A DNA stretch of 25,561 nucleotides from NCBI GenBank assembly GCA_029987395.1, contig DALTVX010000034.1, positions 1-25,561 on the forward strand, given 5' to 3'. Below the pieces are notes generated by a model. The model was given only the letters and a program-made list of their open reading frames with translations, was not told where the DNA came from and did not search any database. This DNA is from Methanocorpusculum sp. GTDB lineage: Archaea; Halobacteriota; Methanomicrobia; Methanomicrobiales; Methanocorpusculaceae. The position numbers and the translations under genes are program-made. Shown here piece by piece: positions 21,897-25,561 of the stretch (positions are counted from its first letter, which is position 1; each line of letters starts with the position of its first letter).

Positions 21897-22673
21897 GTGT
21901 CAAGACTTATATTCAGCCCAATATCCATCTGGATCCTTTTAGCTCTGATCCTGCTTGTCGTGATAGGTTTGCCTTTGTTGTTTTTCGGACTCATCGGTGC
22001 TGCACTTGGTAATCTGGGTTTTGGATTTTGGATGATCGTTCTTTTGATCATTGCAATCATTATCGGGAGTTTTATCAATATACCTCTCGGCAATCTTAAA
22101 CCAAAGGTCCAAAAAGAGAAGGAAGAACCAACGCCAAGAAAACCAACCGGGCAGTATGCTCCGTCAATGTATGATAAGATGTACCGAACTGAGCGGTTCG
22201 AGCCAGAACCATATATTGCCGGGGTTGAAAATCAGGGCACACGATTATCCATAAATGTTGGGGGAGCAGTGATACCCATCCTGATTTCAGTATATATCAT
22301 ATTCATGGGCGCATCTGGAAATATTAGTCAAGACCCCTTGTACCTCATAAAAATGTTTTCAGCCCTCGTGATCACAACGGTTTGTGTGTATCTCGCGGCA
22401 AAACCGGTGAAGGGGATAGGAATAGCTACACCGTTTTTTGTTGGGCCCGTGGTGACACTTGCGGCCGCATTGATCCTTGGCGGTGGATTTGGTCTCCCGG
22501 CGGCAGGGATCGCCTATGTGGCAGGAACGCTTGGGACGCTGATCGGAGCCGATCTTCTGCATCTGAAAGATGTTCCAAAAAAACAGACACCTATGCTGTC
22601 CATCGGCGGCGCGGGTACATTTGACGGGATTTTCCTTACCGGGATTATCACCGCACTGATCGCTTCGTTCTAG
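21897..22673 (+). CDS. DUF1614 integral membrane protein
   Basis: A 258-residue membrane protein. Two hydrophobic segments open it (about 8-30 and 36-58), a Lys/Glu/Pro-rich loop follows, and the second half carries the family patterns LSINVGGAVIPILISVYII, GTLGTLIGADLLHL and SIGGAGTFDGIFLTGI that define DUF1614, common in methanogens and some bacteria. The conserved GAD and FDG acidic motifs in membrane-near positions hint at a metal or substrate site; function is unknown. I chose GTG 21897 because the TATA box lies 26-27 bases before it; the longer reading from TTG 21846 would start upstream of the expected transcript. It diverges from tRNA-Gln. Confidence 0.85.
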   Translation: MSRLIFSPISIWILLALILLVVIGLPLLFFGLIGAALGNLGFGFWMIVLLIIAIIIGSFINIPLGNLKPKVQKEKEEPTPRKPTGQYAPSMYDKMYRTERFEPEPYIAGVENQGTRLSINVGGAVIPILISVYIIFMGASGNISQDPLYLIKMFSALVITTVCVYLAAKPVKGIGIATPFFVGPVVTLAAALILGGGFGLPAAGIAYVAGTLGTLIGADLLHLKDVPKKQTPMLSIGGAGTFDGIFLTGIITALIASF

Positions 22674-22689
22674 ATGGGCCGGCGTTTGT

Positions 22690-22723
22690 GCTGATAACCA
22701 GACGATCAGCCCTCTATTTTTTT
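22690..22723 (+). terminator. Hairpin plus T7 after the DUF1614 gene
   Basis: GCTGAT and ATCAGC form a 6-base stem with a 9-base loop (22690-22710), followed by CCTCTA and seven T (22717-22723). It begins 16 bases after the stop. Confidence 0.7.
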
Positions 22724-22828
22724 AATCACGCCCGAATAGTTATCTTGGCGAGTGAGTACTTACAGCCAGAAGAGAGTGAGATAGAGAGACGAGAGAAAAT
22801 CAAAAAAGATCCGCATCTCAATATCGGT

Positions 22829-22834
22829 AAAAAA
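22829..22834 (-). terminator. T6 terminator after cmk
   Basis: A T6 run on the minus strand about 15 bases after the cmk stop; a second T6 lies at 22802-22807. The gene converges with DUF1614. Confidence 0.45.
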
Positions 22835-22849
22835 GAGAGAAGAGAATTC

Positions 22850-23383
22850 TTATTCGCGTTTCAGGATCATGAAGATGGCTGAATCAACGATGGAGAACAA
22901 CTCACCAGCACTAAGCGTTTCTGAATTGAGTGCCATGTCATACGGTGAGATATCCTTAATATCGATCTCGTAATATTCCATATACCGACCAGCCTCGCAT
23001 GCTTCGCGTTGGGTCGTCATCTCAAACGCCTGATCATTGGTCAGACCCTCACGCGCAGCGATGCGGGAAGAGCGGCACTCGGGAGAAGCATACAGGAGGA
23101 CCTTGAGATCGGCATTCTCAACCATCCATCCTGCAAGCCGGCCTTCGAGAATTATATTATCCGATGACTCGCCTATTTTTTTCTGGCGGGCGTCGATCTC
23201 AAGATCGATCGTCGGATCGCTCTCAGCTATTTTGCCAAGCGAAGCGAGGTCGATATTTCGTTCCTTTGCAAGACCACGAAACACTTCTCCCGCCGATACA
23301 TATTTGTAAGAATACTTTTCAGCAATTAAACGACCAAGTGTTGTTGTGCCTGAACCAGGCGACCCGCTGATCGTGACCCTCAC
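22850..23383 (-). CDS. cmk: Cytidylate kinase, archaeal type
   Basis: A 177-residue kinase that phosphorylates CMP and dCMP. The P-loop is GSPGSGTTT (7-15), followed by YVSAGEVFRGLA and LEGRLAGWM, as in archaeal Cmk. I chose the GTG at 23383, with GGGGGA about 9 bases upstream and 2 bases after the stop of the DUF106 gene, since the protein then begins VRVTISGSPG and has the family length; the longer ORF reads through the neighbour. It is the last gene of the secY-adkA-DUF106-cmk run, where cmk is a known archaeal member of the cluster. Confidence 0.93.
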   Translation of the reverse strand: MRVTISGSPGSGTTTLGRLIAEKYSYKYVSAGEVFRGLAKERNIDLASLGKIAESDPTIDLEIDARQKKIGESSDNIILEGRLAGWMVENADLKVLLYASPECRSSRIAAREGLTNDQAFEMTTQREACEAGRYMEYYEIDIKDISPYDMALNSETLSAGELFSIVDSAIFMILKRE

Positions 23384-23385
23384 GT

Positions 23386-24021
23386 TTATATTCCCCCGAT
23401 GTTCAGAGCTTTTCTGATGACCTGGGACATGGTCAATGAACAGATCATATACCAAAGGATCCACAGCGGGAAGAATCCGAGATACACTTCAAAATACGCA
23501 GAGAGTCCTGCAAACGGGATAACAATTGCAGTTGAAAGAGTTGGATCTGCAAGCATTTGCAGTTCGGTCGGGATGTGTTCGATCAGCCAGAAGAAGATCG
23601 GTACAGTTAAAACCAGGATGTAGGCCATTGGTTTGAACTGATTTTTTGACATCTCCATCTGATCTGCCATCATGGCCTGCTGGCGAGCCTGCATCTTTTT
23701 GATGAGCTTTTCATCTCCCGAACGCTGGGCTTCTCTAAATTTTGCCTGAAAATCTTTTGTCTTTGCCTGGTTTTCAGCCATCTTTTCATAGTCCATCGTG
23801 TATTTCTGAATAAGGGATGCATAGAGACCGGTGATTGTAGCGAGGATCAGGACCAATGCGAAAAACGGTAGACCAAGTGCCGCAAAAGGACCTATAACTA
23901 TGTTTACAATACCTGCAATGACCTGACGGGCTTCCTGCCAGCCATAAAGCAGCATCATGCCAAAAACCACAGCGAGGGCTAAATACATGCTGTATTTCTT
24001 GCTGAACTCAGCTCTGTCCAT
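23386..24021 (-). CDS. DUF106/Emc3-like membrane protein insertase (Oxa1 superfamily)
   Basis: A 211-residue membrane protein. It has hydrophobic segments at about 12-30, 38-68, 131-148 and 160-195, with a Gln/Lys/Met-rich coiled-coil at about 75-125 between them, which is the layout of archaeal DUF106 proteins. The family belongs to the Oxa1/YidC/Emc3 superfamily and is thought to help insert membrane proteins at the ribosome-SecY site. Its place two genes after secY fits that. Gaps to neighbours are 6 bases (adkA) and 2 bases (cmk). Confidence 0.9.
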   Translation of the reverse strand: MDRAEFSKKYSMYLALAVVFGMMLLYGWQEARQVIAGIVNIVIGPFAALGLPFFALVLILATITGLYASLIQKYTMDYEKMAENQAKTKDFQAKFREAQRSGDEKLIKKMQARQQAMMADQMEMSKNQFKPMAYILVLTVPIFFWLIEHIPTELQMLADPTLSTAIVIPFAGLSAYFEVYLGFFPLWILWYMICSLTMSQVIRKALNIGGI

Positions 24022-24027
24022 GACCAG

Positions 24028-24600
24028 TTACCTCAGGGTCGCTGCAAGTTCATCGACGGCCTTGTCTAAAAGAAAATCTGCGTTGGTGATGATCTTGACG
24101 GTACATCCGGTGAGCATGGAGTATGCAGCTGCGTATGCACGGTTCATCTCCTGGTGCTCGGCGATCGATTTAGATCCTTCCATATCACGAACACGTGTTT
24201 CGTCAGAAAGTCTCCTGACTAGGATCTGGTCGTTATCAGTCTCGACAAGAACGATCACATCAGGCATAATTGCAGATACGACCCATTCCGGAAGACCGGC
24301 CAGATACCCATTCGGGGTCTTGACCGATGCATGAGTATCTACGATCACATTGTCGTTGATGGCTGCGATTTTTTCTGCCGCTAACTTCTGGAGGCGTTTT
24401 TGGGCAATGCGATCAAGCTTTCTCATCTGGTCACGGTCGGTGACGAGATTTTCTGCCTGAGCAACTTCAAACATGAAACTGCCGAAGTTGAGATTTTTGT
24501 ATTTGACACCTTCAGCGGTTATTTTGTCAAATGCGGCGTTGATGACGGTGGTTTTACCAACGCCGGGAACTCCGGTGATGATTACTTTTTTGCCTGACAT
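24028..24600 (-). CDS. adkA: Adenylate kinase, archaeal type
   Basis: A 190-residue archaeal AdkA that equilibrates ATP, ADP and AMP. The P-loop is GVPGVGKTT (10-18); NFGSFMFEVA and VDTHASVKTPNGYLAGLP are family patterns, and the lid Arg residues appear in RRLSDETRVRD. It lies after secY with a 157-base gap containing a T-run terminator for secY and an AT-rich CTTTATTAG box, so it may have its own promoter. The ATG has AAGGAAGAG upstream. Confidence 0.94.
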   Translation of the reverse strand: MSGKKVIITGVPGVGKTTVINAAFDKITAEGVKYKNLNFGSFMFEVAQAENLVTDRDQMRKLDRIAQKRLQKLAAEKIAAINDNVIVDTHASVKTPNGYLAGLPEWVVSAIMPDVIVLVETDNDQILVRRLSDETRVRDMEGSKSIAEHQEMNRAYAAAYSMLTGCTVKIITNADFLLDKAVDELAATLR

Positions 24601-24720
24601 GAGTATTCTCTTCCTTTGGAGATAGTACCTTTAAAGTTGGGTTTCGAGGCTAATAAAGGTATTTTCACAATAACGAGGTTGGAAAAAAGAACAGCGACAG
24701 ATAGCAAGGGATTCGCCCCT

Positions 24721-24732
24721 AAAAAAGAAAAA
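24721..24732 (-). terminator. Oligo-T terminator after secY
   Basis: The minus strand reads TTTTTCTTTTTT from 24732 down to 24721, starting 26 bases after the secY stop. Confidence 0.55.
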
Positions 24733-24757
24733 TTGGAGATAATTTATGGGGTGTGGA

Positions 24758-25561
24758 TTATTCTTTATCGAAGAAGCCACGCATGAATGGATACATCTCC
24801 ATCATCTGTTCGTTGGCGATCTGTTCATACAGACGATAAATGATCGAAACAGTCAGTAACAGACCGGTTCCACCAACAAACCCGATGATACCAAGCATGT
24901 TAGCAAGAACAGACAGAAGGCCGATGAAAACACCACCGATAACAGTTACACGGGGAATGTATCTGTCGAGGTAGCGTTCAAGAACGGCGGGAGATCTGCG
25001 GTAGCCGGGGATCTGCATACCAGAGTTCTGGATCTGTCGGGCAACATGCTTTGAGTCGAGACCTGCTGTCTTGACCCAGAAGATTGCGAAGAGGGCACCT
25101 CCAAGGATCATCACAGTACAGTCAAGACCTACACGGAGAATAACCTCCCATACGGCATGACCAGTTCCTGTGAATGAAGAGAGCCACCACATCCAGTCCT
25201 GGGGCTGGTTGATCGGAGCAAGGAACCACATAAGGCCGTTCATCGGTGTTGAACCGTTGAACTCACCAAGTAGATTAAATCCTACACTCGAAAGAAACAT
25301 ACCGACCATCTGGACGTTTGCCTGAAGCACACGGACAAGAATCATCGGAAGAACACTTGCATAGACAAGTTTTACCGGGAATCTTGATCGGGCACCACGG
25401 ACATTCGCATGGGCGAGGGGGATCTCAATACGGGTCGATTCAACGTATACGATCACGAAGAAAAGCCCAATGGTTGTTACGAGAGCTAGGAGCTGAAGTC
25501 CGAAGTAATCGATAAAGTTTGCACCATCGGCAATGACCTGGAACAATCTTGGGAAGAAACC
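24758..25561 (-). CDS. secY: Preprotein translocase subunit SecY (C-terminal part)
   Basis: The last 267 residues of SecY are visible; the gene continues past the right edge. The visible part opens GFFPRLFQVI and contains VYVESTRIEIPL, the GARSRFPVKLVYASVLPMIL segment of helix 7, and TAGLDSKHVARQIQNSGMQIPG (the helix 8-9 loop that meets the ribosome), then the last helices and an acidic tail. The frame is open to the final base. Archaeal SecY is about 480 residues, so roughly half is missing. SecY forms the protein channel in the cytoplasmic membrane. It normally ends the large ribosomal protein operon, which should lie beyond the right edge. Confidence 0.97.
   Translation of the reverse strand, partial: GFFPRLFQVIADGANFIDYFGLQLLALVTTIGLFFVIVYVESTRIEIPLAHANVRGARSRFPVKLVYASVLPMILVRVLQANVQMVGMFLSSVGFNLLGEFNGSTPMNGLMWFLAPINQPQDWMWWLSSFTGTGHAVWEVILRVGLDCTVMILGGALFAIFWVKTAGLDSKHVARQIQNSGMQIPGYRRSPAVLERYLDRYIPRVTVIGGVFIGLLSVLANMLGIIGFVGGTGLLLTVSIIYRLYEQIANEQMMEMYPFMRGFFDKE

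Noticed and set aside
22688..22882. 64-residue plus-strand ORF in the gap before cmk
   Set aside because: It crosses the predicted DUF1614 hairpin terminator and T-run, overlaps the end of cmk and has no family features.
23384..23464. Longer cmk reading
   Set aside because: The added N-terminus lies within the DUF106 gene in another frame, and GTG 23383 has a strong ribosome site.

Overview
The window comes from a methanogenic archaeon, most likely of the order Methanomicrobiales; a Methanocorpusculum-like genome is my best guess, but that is inference. Support: FO synthase subunit CofH (coenzyme F420), class I lysyl-tRNA synthetase, RtcB with archease, an archaeal type IV prepilin peptidase with a pilin-type signal, archaeal AdkA and Cmk, an Emc3-like DUF106 protein behind secY, and a tRNA-Gln with an A1-U72 end pair. 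Several genes have a TATA box about 25-29 bases before the start codon and no Shine-Dalgarno, which points to leaderless transcripts; others have good Shine-Dalgarno sites. I see no insertion sequence, prophage, CRISPR array or rRNA.

Layout. 1-63: first 21 codons of pycB. 64-413: a gene-poor AT-rich gap. 414-2021: a cell-surface protein with a pilin-type signal, a Thr-Pro linker and Gly-rich beta-helix repeats. 2059-5364: a biotin locus, birA then bioY-ecfA1-ecfA2-ecfT, with a sequence matching the BirA operator between birA and bioY. 5449-8137: a tightly overlapping RNA-ligase operon (small unknown protein, archease, rtcB, amidotransferase-fold unknown). 8197-8511: a leaderless DUF2551-like gene. 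8615-10996: an NgBR-like cis-prenyltransferase subunit, signal peptidase and cofH on the plus strand. 11030-12228: prepilin peptidase and an AhpD-like protein. 12316-13597: flavodoxin-fold reductase and AlkD-like glycosylase. 13600-16879: lysS, a radical SAM protein and a DHDDS-like cis-prenyltransferase subunit. 17006-19605: three genes for a DUF4013 membrane protein, a pentapeptide-repeat protein and an AI-2E-type permease. 19671-21650: rubrerythrin, radC and an archaeal thymidylate synthase with a Cys-rich tail. 21728-21800: tRNA-Gln. 21897-22673: DUF1614 membrane protein. 22850-25561: tail of the ribosomal/secretion cluster, secY (partial)-adkA-DUF106-cmk.

How the parts connect. The biotin locus looks self-regulating: BirA would attach biotin (its probable target is the PycA/PycB carboxylase, whose pycB begins at the window edge) and, when biotin is plentiful, shut off the importer through the operator. 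The two cis-prenyltransferase homologues have complementary losses: one keeps the N-terminal catalytic motif and lacks the C-terminal RxG motif, the other does the opposite. That is what a heteromeric enzyme making the glycosyl-carrier lipid would look like. The carrier lipid, signal peptidase, SecY, the Oxa1-type DUF106 protein and the prepilin peptidase all serve the cell envelope, where the pilin-signal surface protein would end up.
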